Below, one piece after another: positions 34,401 to 42,293 of a stretch of 43,581 bases of DNA. The DNA is from UBA4660 sp034408895 (lineage in GTDB: Bacteria > Bacteroidota > Bacteroidia > Flavobacteriales_D > Sanyastnellaceae): the NCBI GenBank assembly GCA_034408895.1, contig JAWXCI010000089.1, positions 1 through 43,581 of the forward strand, in the 5' to 3' direction. The notes beneath the pieces are model-generated. The model made no database searches. It was not told the origin of the DNA and worked only from the letters and a program-made list of their open reading frames with translations. Made by a program: the position numbers and the translations under genes. The first letter of the stretch is position 1; each line of letters starts with the position of its first letter.

Positions 34401-34571
34401 AATTTCCAGGTGCTTGATGCCACCGGAAAACTGGTGCAGGAAAAAAGTATGTCGCGGTATGATGGCACTTTCAAAACAAGAGTATCGCTTGTTGCTTACC
34501 CCCATGGTCTATACTACCTGAGATTTCTTGATGGTCACATAAATGAATTGATACGTGTAGTGAAGAGATAA
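31488..34571 (+). CDS. Large T9SS-secreted protein with CARDB-like domains
   Basis: A 1027-residue exported protein. A signal peptide occupies about 1-18. The region about 110-540 looks like a beta-propeller-type surface protein (GDPIVLYDETAGRWLITEFN, YGDYAHMSVDPVNGNTFWFT). Two CARDB-like Ig folds follow (about 548-650 and 655-755: DLAVTQLISPVTAG, TIEIRNVGLQPMAGYTLSF). A module with the CYTFIIYDAYSDGICCYYGE motif (about 760-855), frequent in marine Bacteroidota secreted proteins, comes next, then a SprB-like repeat (about 860-935, YQYSIDGGETFQTSPLFENI). The last 80 residues (ITPNPSDGYFQVEL, PHGLYYLRFL) are a type A T9SS sorting domain. No catalytic residues are recognised; an adhesion or matrix role is likely. 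Confidence 0.88.
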   Translation: MKTIITVFLFIVALHCSTQQLPQSSEETATRITPQFEVNTTAAVFLGKTKSVRELLRLRSTSLEKLEKHKLDKKAPDNFKGRHGSNAIMPEKEHQGPDPLRQMQRGGGNVIEPIVNIDGLGDFCCPHDPTGEVGLDHFVQAINVTDVGVYTKEGVLVEQFAMATLWQDLGVGSAGDPIVLYDETAGRWLITEFNFNNSLLVAISLTPDPLGSYYAYMFTTPNFPDYPKYSIWPDSYLVTTNEGGAGTHTQYFIDRNAMLNGEATVTIQQVEILGNNNTEQGFFISTPVDWDGEMLPDTYPVVLSLDDSSWGNADDDSIRIITFHVDYDDPDNTSVNEISLVCTPYDSFPCSVFGPGFACVPQLGGNGLDAIPEVLMNIPKYRNFGTYESIVCCFVTDVTDGDNLSGIRWMEMRRADGGEWLVHQEGTYAPADGYDRYMGSVAIDEDGNIGLGYTVSSEEIYAGLRYTGRLLNDPLGQMTVQEYVVVDGDGPMDSFGRYGDYAHMSVDPVNGNTFWFTSEYPRSGGSGIGTRIVAFELRKDTFDLAVTQLISPVTAGTLSSAELLTIEIRNVGLQPMAGYTLSFDFEGSLQETVIIPSTLNPDETFIHQFTVPMNMSANGTYEIAAHVNHPDDTGEFNNTLTTEVINLYSLDAEVELTIPAVICGTEVTVPFIISNLGADELLFGEINVYVNGLLVQTISWVGSIPYGESASIDIAITDLPTGDNEILIEFVNPNGNPDELPANNSLTAQTFVQGAGGGIQILIYTDFYPEETTWELLDQNQNVIAEGGPYTEWEQEYLTEHCINPFECYTFIIYDAYSDGICCYYGEGFYQILDSDGNIIASGGEFGQADVVEICLITCTLTADVDITTDSGLNDGAILITAMNGVEEYQYSIDGGETFQTSPLFENIPAGSYDVVVLSGDGICTFEQTITVLLVFVSEINEEVHIMITPNPSDGYFQVELSGIPAGIPSLNFQVLDATGKLVQEKSMSRYDGTFKTRVSLVAYPHGLYYLRFLDGHINELIRVVKR

Positions 34572-34617
34572 AAAACGGTTCACCTTCATTTGCCTAAAAC
34601 AAAAAAACGACAACCCT

Positions 34618-35070
34618 ATGCCTCAACCCGTCATTGTAAAAAACAACATCACCATCAACGCCCCTGTACTTAAAGTGTGGGATGTACTCACCAATCCTGA
34701 ACAAACAAAAAAGTACATGTTCGGATGCGAAACCGTTTCCGTCTGGAAAGTGGGCAGCCCCCTGCTTTGGAGAGGTAGCCACCAAGGGAAAGAAATGGTT
34801 TTTGTAAAGGGAGACATCGTGCGCATTGAACCTGGAAAATTTTTGTCGTACACCACATTCGATCCCAATTCCATCATGGAAGACATTCCCGCAAACTACC
34901 TCACCGTTACCTATGAACTTGCCGAAGAAAACGGCAACACACTTTTAACCGTAACGCAGGGTGACTTTTCAACCGTGGCCGATGGTGAGCGGAGATACCA
35001 CGAAGCCTTCAACGGTGGGGAAGGATGGAGTCCCATTTTGGTGGAGATAAAGAAGGTGGCGGAGTCGTGA
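34618..35070 (+). CDS. SRPBCC (AHSA1/START-like) domain protein
   Basis: A 150-residue single-domain protein with the AHSA1 pattern: ITINAPVLKVWDVLTNPEQTK at the start, WRGSHQGKEMVFVKGDIV in the middle and WSPILVEIKKV at the end. The fold makes a hydrophobic cavity that binds lipids or other small ligands; homologues include Aha1-like and toxin/stress proteins. The ligand is unknown. It precedes the DUF255 gene by 50 bp on the same strand. Confidence 0.88.
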   Translation: MPQPVIVKNNITINAPVLKVWDVLTNPEQTKKYMFGCETVSVWKVGSPLLWRGSHQGKEMVFVKGDIVRIEPGKFLSYTTFDPNSIMEDIPANYLTVTYELAEENGNTLLTVTQGDFSTVADGERRYHEAFNGGEGWSPILVEIKKVAES

Positions 35071-35093
35071 AACAAGTGTTGGTGCAGTCAACC

Positions 35094-35101
35094 TATTTTC
35101 G
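35094..35101 (+). promoter_or_regulatory. Possible -7 box upstream of the DUF255 gene
   Basis: TATTTTCG fits TAnnTTyG, 19 bp before the ATG at 35121. The only TTG nearby (35079-35081) is too close to be convincing. Confidence 0.3.
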
Positions 35102-35120
35102 TGGTCATCCCTCAAGGCAA

Positions 35121-37235
35121 ATGAATCCTCGCATCTTCAAATTTTTTCTGCCTCTTCTTTTTCTGAATGCTACATGCAACCAGGCTCAAAAGAAAAATGA
35201 GAATGTGATTAGTGATGGTGCGGGCGTTCACACGAACCACCTCATCAACGAGTCAAGTCCCTACCTGCTTCAGCACGCACACAATCCTGTGGACTGGTAT
35301 CCGTGGGGCGAAGAAGCATTGCAAAAAGCACAGCGCGAAAACAAATTGCTCATCATAAGTATTGGATATGCGGCATGCCACTGGTGCCATGTAATGGAGC
35401 ATGAAAGTTTTGAAGACACAACAGTCGCGCGATTGATGAATGAAAAATTTGTTTGCATAAAAGTGGATCGCGAAGAGCGTCCCGACATTGACCAGGTGTA
35501 CATGAATGCTGTGCAGTTGCTGACAGGAAGCGGAGGCTGGCCACTCAATGCCATAGCTCTTCCGGATGGGCGACCCATTCATGGAGGCACTTACTTCCCG
35601 AAGAAAGAATGGATGGAGATGCTGAATGAGATAATTGATTTTGCAAAACAATATCCGGACAAAGTAGAGAAGCAAGCCGCAGAACTCGCGCGGGGAATTC
35701 AATCAAGTGAACTTGTTACTTCCAAGGAGACAAATTCATCTTTTGTAATGGATGACCTCGAAATTCTATTCAACAAATGGAAACCATACATTGATTTTGA
35801 AAAAGGTGGTTTGAAAGGCGCACCGAAATTTCCGATGCCTATCGGCAACCAATTTTTGTTGCACTATCACCATCTCTCTGGCAACGAGGATGCATTGCTT
35901 GCAACGACCACCACTCTTGATCACATAGCTGCCGGAGGAATTTATGATCATGTAGGTGGAGGCTTTGCCCGCTATGCCACCGATGAAGAATGGCACATTC
36001 CGCATTTCGAAAAAATGCTTTATGACAATGCACAATTGGTGAGTTTGTATTCATCGGCATATCAACTCACGAAAAATGCACGATACAAAACAGTGGTTTA
36101 CGAAACTCTTGAATTCATCAGGCGTGAAATGACCGCGGACAATGGCGGTTTCTATTCGTCACTTGATGCAGACAGCGAGGGCGAGGAGGGGAAGTACTAT
36201 GCATGGACTTATCAGGAAATGAAGACGGCATTGGGAGTTGAGAGTCCATTCCTCCACTACTTCAATGCAGATTCAAAGGGAAATTGGGAAGATGGAAAAA
36301 ATGTTTTGTTCACAGTCCCCAACAATGAATTTGGCAACTACTACTACGCTCTAGACTCGACAGGTAGAGTAGAGGAGTTGGCTCGCTCGAAAGCACTTCT
36401 TCTTCAAGACAGAGAAAAAAGAATTCGCCCGACCCGCGATGAAAAAATTCTTACATCATGGAATTCACTTATGCTAAAAGCTTATGTGGATGCGTATCGT
36501 GTTTTTGGTGAAGAATCATTTTTGAAAGCAGGGGAGAGGAACGCTGAGTTTCTGTTGAGCAAAATGAAATCAGTGCATCACCGCCTCAACCGCAATTTCA
36601 TGAATGGTAAATCTTCTATCAACGGTTTTCTTGATGACTACGCATTCACCATCGAGAGTTTCATAGCCTTGTACCAGGCCACCTTTGATGAGAAGTGGCT
36701 GAGTGAGGCACACGAACTTCTGAAATATGCCATCACACATTTTTCTGATGAAAACACTGGAATGTTTTTCTACACCTCCGATCTCGATCCTGCATTGATT
36801 GCCCGCAAGATGGAAGTGACGGACAACGTGATTCCATCATCCAACTCAGCGATGGCAAAAAATCTTTTTGTGCTGGGTCATTATTTCGCCAACGATACTT
36901 ACATCGCCCGCAGCAAACAAATGCTGGGCAACATCAAAAAGGACGCGCTTAACGGTGGAGTGTATTATGCAAACTGGGATGTGCTGATGGCATGGTTTGC
37001 AAGTGACCCTTTTGAAATTGCGATTGTCGGGAATGAGTGTGCAACTCTCCGCGCAGAGTTTGATCAACATTTTTTACCCAACGTTTTCTTTTCCGGTGGA
37101 AAAAATGAGTCAACATTGCCGCTGCTCGAAAACAAAATGGTGGATGGTCAAACTACAATTTACGTTTGCGTAAACAAGACGTGCAAACTTCCTGTCACAG
37201 ACGCGAAAGCAGCATTGAATCAAATGGTGAAATGA
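35121..37235 (+). CDS. Thioredoxin-domain DUF255 lipoprotein (YyaL/SPATA20 family)
   Basis: A 704-residue protein. ATG 35121 yields a lipoprotein signal (FFLPLLFLNATC) with Cys at about residue 19. The N-terminal thioredoxin-like domain (about 40-160: HLINESSPYLLQHAHNPVDW, then the CHWC motif, VDREERPDID and GGWPLN) is diagnostic of DUF255. An (alpha/alpha)-barrel-like region follows (GGIYDHVGGGFARYATDEEW, HFEKMLYDNAQL, DADSEGEEGKYYAW, TSWNSLMLKAY). The biochemical role is not established; homologues are called thymidylate kinase-like or spermatogenesis-associated only by transfer. Membrane anchoring is predicted from the lipobox. Confidence 0.93.
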   Translation: MNPRIFKFFLPLLFLNATCNQAQKKNENVISDGAGVHTNHLINESSPYLLQHAHNPVDWYPWGEEALQKAQRENKLLIISIGYAACHWCHVMEHESFEDTTVARLMNEKFVCIKVDREERPDIDQVYMNAVQLLTGSGGWPLNAIALPDGRPIHGGTYFPKKEWMEMLNEIIDFAKQYPDKVEKQAAELARGIQSSELVTSKETNSSFVMDDLEILFNKWKPYIDFEKGGLKGAPKFPMPIGNQFLLHYHHLSGNEDALLATTTTLDHIAAGGIYDHVGGGFARYATDEEWHIPHFEKMLYDNAQLVSLYSSAYQLTKNARYKTVVYETLEFIRREMTADNGGFYSSLDADSEGEEGKYYAWTYQEMKTALGVESPFLHYFNADSKGNWEDGKNVLFTVPNNEFGNYYYALDSTGRVEELARSKALLLQDREKRIRPTRDEKILTSWNSLMLKAYVDAYRVFGEESFLKAGERNAEFLLSKMKSVHHRLNRNFMNGKSSINGFLDDYAFTIESFIALYQATFDEKWLSEAHELLKYAITHFSDENTGMFFYTSDLDPALIARKMEVTDNVIPSSNSAMAKNLFVLGHYFANDTYIARSKQMLGNIKKDALNGGVYYANWDVLMAWFASDPFEIAIVGNECATLRAEFDQHFLPNVFFSGGKNESTLPLLENKMVDGQTTIYVCVNKTCKLPVTDAKAALNQMVK

Positions 37236-37712
37236 TTGTGATAAAGAAAATATCGAGAGAGTTGTCTGGCTTTGCAATAGACAGCAAAATCAACCAACTG
37301 TTATTCTTCGCAACAAGCTATCCTTTTTTACTTGCTATTTCAGGCAAATGAAAATCACTGGGCTAATGCATATTGCCATGCGTCACTTAATCCAGCATTG
37401 CAGCAAATTCGTGCGGGATTCTCAAAACTATACTTAGAAAAATTGTTTTCTCCTAACTGCTCGCAGGCCTTTGTTGGGCTTGATTTTTCTACCTCATGAT
37501 TGGGGATAATAGTATCTCCACTATTCAAAATTTTACACATCGAAAATTGCCATCATTACTCCAGCCTATCTGCCATGCATAGCCGGCAGAAGGTCGAATG
37601 ACGGGTGTCGGAGTCACTTTTTTTCTTTTTTGCCTTTGCCTTTTGTGAAGCGAGCGGAATCCCGATTTTTATCGGAACCTTTTGCCTTTTCCCTTTCCCT
37701 TTCCTTTGCCCC
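37236..37712. other. Gene-poor interval with short palindromes and a pyrimidine-rich tract
   Basis: This 477-bp stretch has no gene I can support. A 61-codon minus-strand frame (37355-37540) and a plus-strand frame without ATG overlap, and neither resembles a known family. Near the end are a palindromic GCCGGC-type site (about 37580-37587) and CCGATTTTTATCGG at about 37663-37676. A run of TTTTGCC/CCTTT-like units then leads directly to the mutS2 start codon. Confidence 0.6.
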
Positions 37713-39833
37713 ATGCATCATTTCGATCATCAAACCATCAAGGATATTGAGTTTGATTTTATTCGTGACCTTCTTCAGTCATATTGTGTTCAGCCCACTG
37801 CCAACCTTCGTATGGCCGAGCTTGTGCCATTGCGCTCCGATCAAAAACTGCATATTGAGTTGCACCGTGCCCATGAATTTGCAAGACTGCGCAATGAAGG
37901 CATTGCATTTCCTGCCATTGATTTTGAAGAGCTGCAGGATGAACTGAAGCTGCTCTATGTGAAGGACAGTGTGCTCAGCGAAGAAAGTTTCGAACGCATC
38001 TACAGAGCGAACCAGTTGGTGAATGAAGTAATTCTTTCGTTCAAAGGATTGCACGAGGCGTTTCCCAACTTATCTGGCTTGCTGCAGGGTTTGCAAGAAA
38101 ATCTCGACATGATTAAAGCCATCCGCAAAGTATTCGATAACCGCTGGCAGGTAAAGGACGATGCATCGCCAGAACTGGCACACATCCGATGCCTGATGGC
38201 CAATGTGCGAAGGCAGGTGGCGAAAAATTTTTCGCGGGTGTTGAAGGAACTGGCAGGCAGAGGAATTTTGGGTGATGCCGGTGAGTCGTTTGTGAACGGT
38301 CGCAAAGTCCTCTCGGTGTATAGCACCCACAAGCGCAAAGTTTCGGGCACTGTGATGGGCGGAAGCAAAACCGGCTCGCTCACCTACATAGAACCCGAAG
38401 CCAATATTGAATTGAACTTTGAAGTGGAACAGCTTGCCGATGATGAGCGCATTGAAATACGCAGGATTCTTCAGCAGCTCACAGGCCTAATGCGCAACCA
38501 CCTGCCGTTGCTCAACGCATACCAGCATCTATTGGTAGAATTGGATTTCCTGCAGGCCAAAACCAGGCTTGCGCTGGAACTCGATGCCAAGCTTCCCATC
38601 ATTGAGGCCGACACGGTGATTGATTTGAAAAACGCTTACCACCCCGTATTGCTTCTTCAAAACAAAAAATTAAACAAACGCACTTTGCCGCAAACGGTGC
38701 TCATGGACAAATCATCGCGCATGTTGGTGATAAGTGGCCCCAATGCGGGTGGAAAAAGCATCACCATGAAAACAATTGGGCTTTTACAAGTTATGTTGCA
38801 ATGCGGCCTGCTCGTTCCCGCTTCAGAGAAAAGCCGCATGAGTTTTTTTAATGATGTGCTTACTGATATTGGCGACAACCAGAGCATCGAAAACCAACTT
38901 TCCACTTACAGTTATCGCCTCAAGCGCATGAAACATTTCCTGGATGTGGCCAACCGAAGAAGCCTGGTGTTGCTCGATGAATTTGGGACCGGCAGCGATC
39001 CCGATTTGGGTGGCGCACTGGCCGAAGTTTTTTTCGAAGAACTCTACAATAAAAAAAGTTTTGGCGTTATCACCACGCACTACACCAACATAAAGCTGAA
39101 AGCAGCCAATCTTAAAAACGCGGTGAATGGCTGTATGCTCTTTAACAAGGAAACACTCGAACCCACCTACAAACTTTCCATTGGCGAACCTGGAAGTTCC
39201 TTCACATTTGAAGTGGCTGAAATCAATGGCATTCCGCATCCACTGGTGGCGAAAGCTAAAACCTTGCTGAGCGATGGCAAGGTGAAAATGGACTCGCTGC
39301 TTTCTTCGTTGCAGGAAGAAAAAACCCGACTTGAAAGCATGACGGAGCAGGCGCGGGTTGCAGCAAACTACGCCAATACCTCCATCACCGATTTCGAAAA
39401 GAAGAAAGAGAAATACGAAGATCGTTTGCAAAAGCAACAGGAAACAATTGAGCGCAACAACAAATTTCTAGCCCATGGAAAACGCCTTGCACAAATAATT
39501 GAGAACTTCAATACGCGCCCAGGCAAGGCCATTAGCTCAAAAAACAAGATCTTGTTCGAGGATATTCAGAAGTACGTTGTAATGCAGAAAACAAAGATGG
39601 AGGAAGAACGGAAAGTTAAAAAGGCAAAAGGCAAAGAACAAAAGGCCAATGAGTCCACGCCTGCAAAGGATGCGCGCATTGAACCGCAACCAATCAAAGT
39701 AGGATCGCTGGTAAAACTTCAGAATACAAAACAGACGGGAACAGTTCTCGAATTGGTAAATGGTCGCGCAGTGGTAGCAATAGGCGTTTTCAAAACCAAA
39801 GTGAATGTGGCTAAGCTGGAATGGATACGGTAA
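37713..39833 (+). CDS. mutS2: MutS2-family ATPase lacking the Smr nuclease domain
   Basis: A 706-residue MutS2-like protein. I chose ATG 37713 (MHHFDHQTIKDIEFDFIRDL); the upstream extension is a low-complexity translation of the pyrimidine tract. The core and lever region covers about 1-320. The ATPase domain carries Walker A GPNAGGKS at 342-349, Walker B LVLLDEFGTGSDP with D422/E423, and ITTHYTNIK. A coiled-coil follows (about 490-600), then a basic Lys/Glu linker and a KOW-like end (VGSLVKLQNTKQTGTVLELV). Full MutS2 proteins are about 780 residues and end in an Smr endonuclease; here the stop comes before it. MutS2 acts in suppressing recombination and in rescue of collided ribosomes in other bacteria. 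Confidence 0.93.
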   Translation: MHHFDHQTIKDIEFDFIRDLLQSYCVQPTANLRMAELVPLRSDQKLHIELHRAHEFARLRNEGIAFPAIDFEELQDELKLLYVKDSVLSEESFERIYRANQLVNEVILSFKGLHEAFPNLSGLLQGLQENLDMIKAIRKVFDNRWQVKDDASPELAHIRCLMANVRRQVAKNFSRVLKELAGRGILGDAGESFVNGRKVLSVYSTHKRKVSGTVMGGSKTGSLTYIEPEANIELNFEVEQLADDERIEIRRILQQLTGLMRNHLPLLNAYQHLLVELDFLQAKTRLALELDAKLPIIEADTVIDLKNAYHPVLLLQNKKLNKRTLPQTVLMDKSSRMLVISGPNAGGKSITMKTIGLLQVMLQCGLLVPASEKSRMSFFNDVLTDIGDNQSIENQLSTYSYRLKRMKHFLDVANRRSLVLLDEFGTGSDPDLGGALAEVFFEELYNKKSFGVITTHYTNIKLKAANLKNAVNGCMLFNKETLEPTYKLSIGEPGSSFTFEVAEINGIPHPLVAKAKTLLSDGKVKMDSLLSSLQEEKTRLESMTEQARVAANYANTSITDFEKKKEKYEDRLQKQQETIERNNKFLAHGKRLAQIIENFNTRPGKAISSKNKILFEDIQKYVVMQKTKMEEERKVKKAKGKEQKANESTPAKDARIEPQPIKVGSLVKLQNTKQTGTVLELVNGRAVVAIGVFKTKVNVAKLEWIR

Positions 39834-39857
39834 TCCATGACGCTGTCCCGTGCACAG

Positions 39858-39903
39858 CATCCCGCGCTAAAGTCCCATTCTGTCGTCCGGCCCATGCGGG
39901 ATG
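39858..39903. repeat. Inverted repeat downstream of mutS2
   Basis: CATCCCGC (39858-39865) and GCGGGATG (39896-39903) are perfect 8-bp reverse complements separated by 30 nt. No T-run follows, so it is not a clear terminator. Confidence 0.6.
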
Positions 39904-39929
39904 AGATTTACCGTTGAGACAGCCTCATC

Positions 39930-39937
39930 TACATTCG
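39930..39937 (+). promoter_or_regulatory. Possible -7 box of pdxH
   Basis: TACATTCG fits TAnnTTyG and lies 15 bp before the ATG at 39953. TTG at 39914 is only 13 bp upstream, shorter than ideal. Confidence 0.4.
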
Positions 39938-39952
39938 CAAAAAAGAAAATGT

Positions 39953-40603
39953 ATGTCCACATCCACAGGTCACAACAAAGTGAGAACCGACTACCATAAA
40001 TCCATCCTCCTTGAACAATCAGCAGGCGAAAACCCCTTCGACCAGTTTGGTACCTGGATGCAAGAGGCAGAGAAAACCGGAATTGGTGATTACAACGCTT
40101 TTACACTTTCCACTATTGGCAGCAACGGCTTCCCACACTGCCGTGTGGTTCTTCTCCGTGATTTCAACCGGAGCGGATTTGTTTTTTACACGAACTATGA
40201 AAGCAACAAAGCCCTCGAACTTGAACACAGCGAAAAGGTGTGCATGAATTTTTTCTGGCAACCGCTCGAACGCCAGGTTCGCATTTATGGAATTGCAAAA
40301 AAAATCTCAGAGAAAGATTCGGATGAATACTTCGCTTCCAGACCGAGGCCAAGCCAGATTGGTGCGTGGGCTTCCCCCCAAAGCCGAGAGATGCACACAC
40401 GAGAAGAGTTGGATGAAAACGTGAAGAAGTATATGGCGGAATTTGAAAACCGTCCTGTGCCGCGGCCTGCCAACTGGGGCGGTTATCGCATAGTGCCGCA
40501 CTATTTCGAATTCTGGCAGGGAAGGCCATCGCGCTTGCACGATAGACTTATTTACAAAGTGGACGCGGATTTCGAATGGTTTCTGAGCAGGCTTGCCCCT
40601 TAA
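39953..40603 (+). CDS. pdxH: Pyridoxine/pyridoxamine 5'-phosphate oxidase
   Basis: A 216-residue FMN enzyme that oxidises pyridoxine or pyridoxamine 5'-phosphate to pyridoxal 5'-phosphate. I chose ATG 39953 (MSTSTGHNKVRTDYHKS); length is normal. Signatures are PHCRVVLLRDF, FYTNYESNKALELE, FFWQPLERQVRIYG, SRPRPSQIGAWASPQS and the C-terminal FWQGRPSRLHDR, which are the FMN- and substrate-binding elements. It is monocistronic and convergent with yajC. Confidence 0.97.
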   Translation: MSTSTGHNKVRTDYHKSILLEQSAGENPFDQFGTWMQEAEKTGIGDYNAFTLSTIGSNGFPHCRVVLLRDFNRSGFVFYTNYESNKALELEHSEKVCMNFFWQPLERQVRIYGIAKKISEKDSDEYFASRPRPSQIGAWASPQSREMHTREELDENVKKYMAEFENRPVPRPANWGGYRIVPHYFEFWQGRPSRLHDRLIYKVDADFEWFLSRLAP

Positions 40604-40638
40604 ACCAACTAGCAACATCTTAAAATGTTAGACAAAAA

Positions 40639-40950
40639 CTACTTTTTCTCCTGGCCTTCGGTCACGCGCTTGTCGTGAGCAATGCCGCTTTTCTCTACGC
40701 GCATTCTCCCTTGGTCAATCTTGATCACCACATTGGTTTCACCTATTTCGATAATCTCACCATGAATACCACCAGCGGTCATCACGCGGTCCCCCGTCTT
40801 GAGGCTTTCCTGGAATTTTTTGGCTTCTTTCACTCGCCTCATCTGCGGGCGAATCATGAAGAAATACATGATGAGGAACATGCCACCCATCAGGATGACA
40901 AATTGCATCGGGTTACTTCCGCCCGAAGCTTGTAGAACAATAGTGTGCAT
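40639..40950 (-). CDS. yajC: Preprotein translocase accessory subunit YajC
   Basis: A 103-residue protein with one N-terminal transmembrane segment (about 16-33, QFVILMGGMFLIMYFFMI), followed by the family hallmark RPQMRRVKEAKKF and a small SH3-like cytoplasmic part (GDRVMTAGGIHGEIIEIG). YajC associates with SecDF and the Sec translocon. It is the last gene of a minus-strand operon; DUF1573 ends 29 bp upstream, an arrangement common in Bacteroidota. Confidence 0.95.
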   Translation of the reverse strand: MHTIVLQASGGSNPMQFVILMGGMFLIMYFFMIRPQMRRVKEAKKFQESLKTGDRVMTAGGIHGEIIEIGETNVVIKIDQGRMRVEKSGIAHDKRVTEGQEKK

Positions 40951-40979
40951 CGTAAAAATTGGTTTTTGATTTCCTTGAA

Positions 40980-41480
40980 TTATTGAGAGGGCGCGAAGAT
41001 GGGGTTGCCTCCTTTGTTTTGTGAAGAATCTTTTTTCTCACCAGGGCCGTGCACCGTTCCGCGCAGGTAAAGCATAGTGGTGGCGGGAACTGTATTGGCC
41101 TGAACGAAAATGGATTTGTCCACCTTGCCTGCACGTCCGCTGCTGTTGAAATCAATGGAAATCTGCCCGCCCTCGCCTGGTTGTATGGGTTGTGTTGGCC
41201 AATCCTTAAGTGTCGTGCATCCGCAACTGGGCTTTACCTGCGAGATAATCAGTGGAGCATTTCCCGTGTTGGTGAACGTGTAGGCATGTGATAGTTTTTC
41301 GCCTTCAGCCACCGGAGCGAATTCAAAAACCTCGTTCTCAAATTTCAGTTGTGGTAAAGGCTTATCCGATTCTCCTGATGCACTTTTCGGGAAATTGATC
41401 ATCTCCGGAGTTACCTGTTGCTGTTCTTCACCGCAGGAAAAAAGTAATGCGATGGCGAGTATGGGTAAAGGTGATTTCAT
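40980..41480 (-). CDS. DUF1573 lipoprotein
   Basis: A 166-residue protein. ATG 41480 gives a short lipoprotein signal (SPLPILAIALLFSC) with Cys at about residue 16. The DUF1573 Ig-like domain (about 45-145) shows FEFAPVAEGEKLSHAYTFTN, then the hallmark PLIISQVKPSCGCT and GGQISIDFNSSGRAG. It is exported and probably membrane-tethered; its role is not known. It lies between exonuclease III (19-bp gap) and yajC in the operon. Confidence 0.9.
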   Translation of the reverse strand: MKSPLPILAIALLFSCGEEQQQVTPEMINFPKSASGESDKPLPQLKFENEVFEFAPVAEGEKLSHAYTFTNTGNAPLIISQVKPSCGCTTLKDWPTQPIQPGEGGQISIDFNSSGRAGKVDKSIFVQANTVPATTMLYLRGTVHGPGEKKDSSQNKGGNPIFAPSQ

Positions 41481-41499
41481 TTTGTTACAAAGCCATAAG

Positions 41500-42258
41500 C
41501 TAAATGATAATGCCAACAGGGCAATGATCGCTGCCTTCAATTTCATTCAGGATAAATGCGTCTTTCACTTTCGGGTATAAGGATTCAGAAACCATGAAGT
41601 AATCAATTCTCCAACCCACATTCTTAGCTCGTGAATTGAAACGAGCACTCCACCAACTGTACTTCACTACCTCGGGAAATTTTTTCCTAAAGGTGTCAAC
41701 AAAACCGGAAGAGTGAACAGTATCCATTCCGTCAATTTCTTTTTGGGTGTAGCCCGCTGTCTTGTTGTAATTCGGTTTCGGGTTGGCAAGGTCAATAGGT
41801 TTGTGTGCCACGTTGAAGTCGCCACACCAGATAACAGGTTTTTTCTTCTCCAGGTTTTTCAGGTAGGCATGCATGTCCTTGTTCCATTGCTGCCTGTAGT
41901 CAAGCCGCAACAATTCCTGCCCGCTGTTGGGAACGTATGTAGTGACAAGAAAAAAATCATCGTACTCCGCAGTAATGTTTCTGCCTTCCTTGTCGTGGTC
42001 GGTTATGCCAATTCCGTAATGAACGCTCAAAGGATTTTCTTTCGAAAGTATTGCCGTACCGCTATAGCCGGGACGTTCCGCACTGTTCGCAAAAAGATGA
42101 AAGCCCTGCAACTCCTTCAGCGCTTCGCGCACCTGATCAACACTCGCTTTTGTTTCCTGGAAACAAATAACATCCGGCTGCATCTGCTCAATGCTCTTGG
42201 CCAAACCTTTTTTCACCGAGGCGCGAATGCCGTTCACATTGAATGAAATGATTTTCAT
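41500..42258 (-). CDS. xth: Exodeoxyribonuclease III (AP endonuclease, ExoA type)
   Basis: A 252-residue Mg-dependent nuclease of the EEP fold that cuts at abasic sites in base-excision repair. I chose ATG 42258 (MKIISFNVNGIRASVKKGL), the canonical start. Visible residues are the metal-binding Glu in VICFQETKA, GDFNVAH (Asp/Asn pair), the catalytic-site WRIDYFMVS and the final SDHCPVGI with the catalytic His. Its stop lies 19 bp before the DUF1573 start. Confidence 0.96.
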   Translation of the reverse strand: MKIISFNVNGIRASVKKGLAKSIEQMQPDVICFQETKASVDQVREALKELQGFHLFANSAERPGYSGTAILSKENPLSVHYGIGITDHDKEGRNITAEYDDFFLVTTYVPNSGQELLRLDYRQQWNKDMHAYLKNLEKKKPVIWCGDFNVAHKPIDLANPKPNYNKTAGYTQKEIDGMDTVHSSGFVDTFRKKFPEVVKYSWWSARFNSRAKNVGWRIDYFMVSESLYPKVKDAFILNEIEGSDHCPVGIII

Positions 42259-42293
42259 GAAGAAGAATTTGCGCGAAGAAAAACAATTGGCTT

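Noticed and set aside
37605..37712. Upstream start for MutS2
   Set aside because: The extension is Phe/Pro-rich translation of a pyrimidine tract and palindrome, not part of the family.
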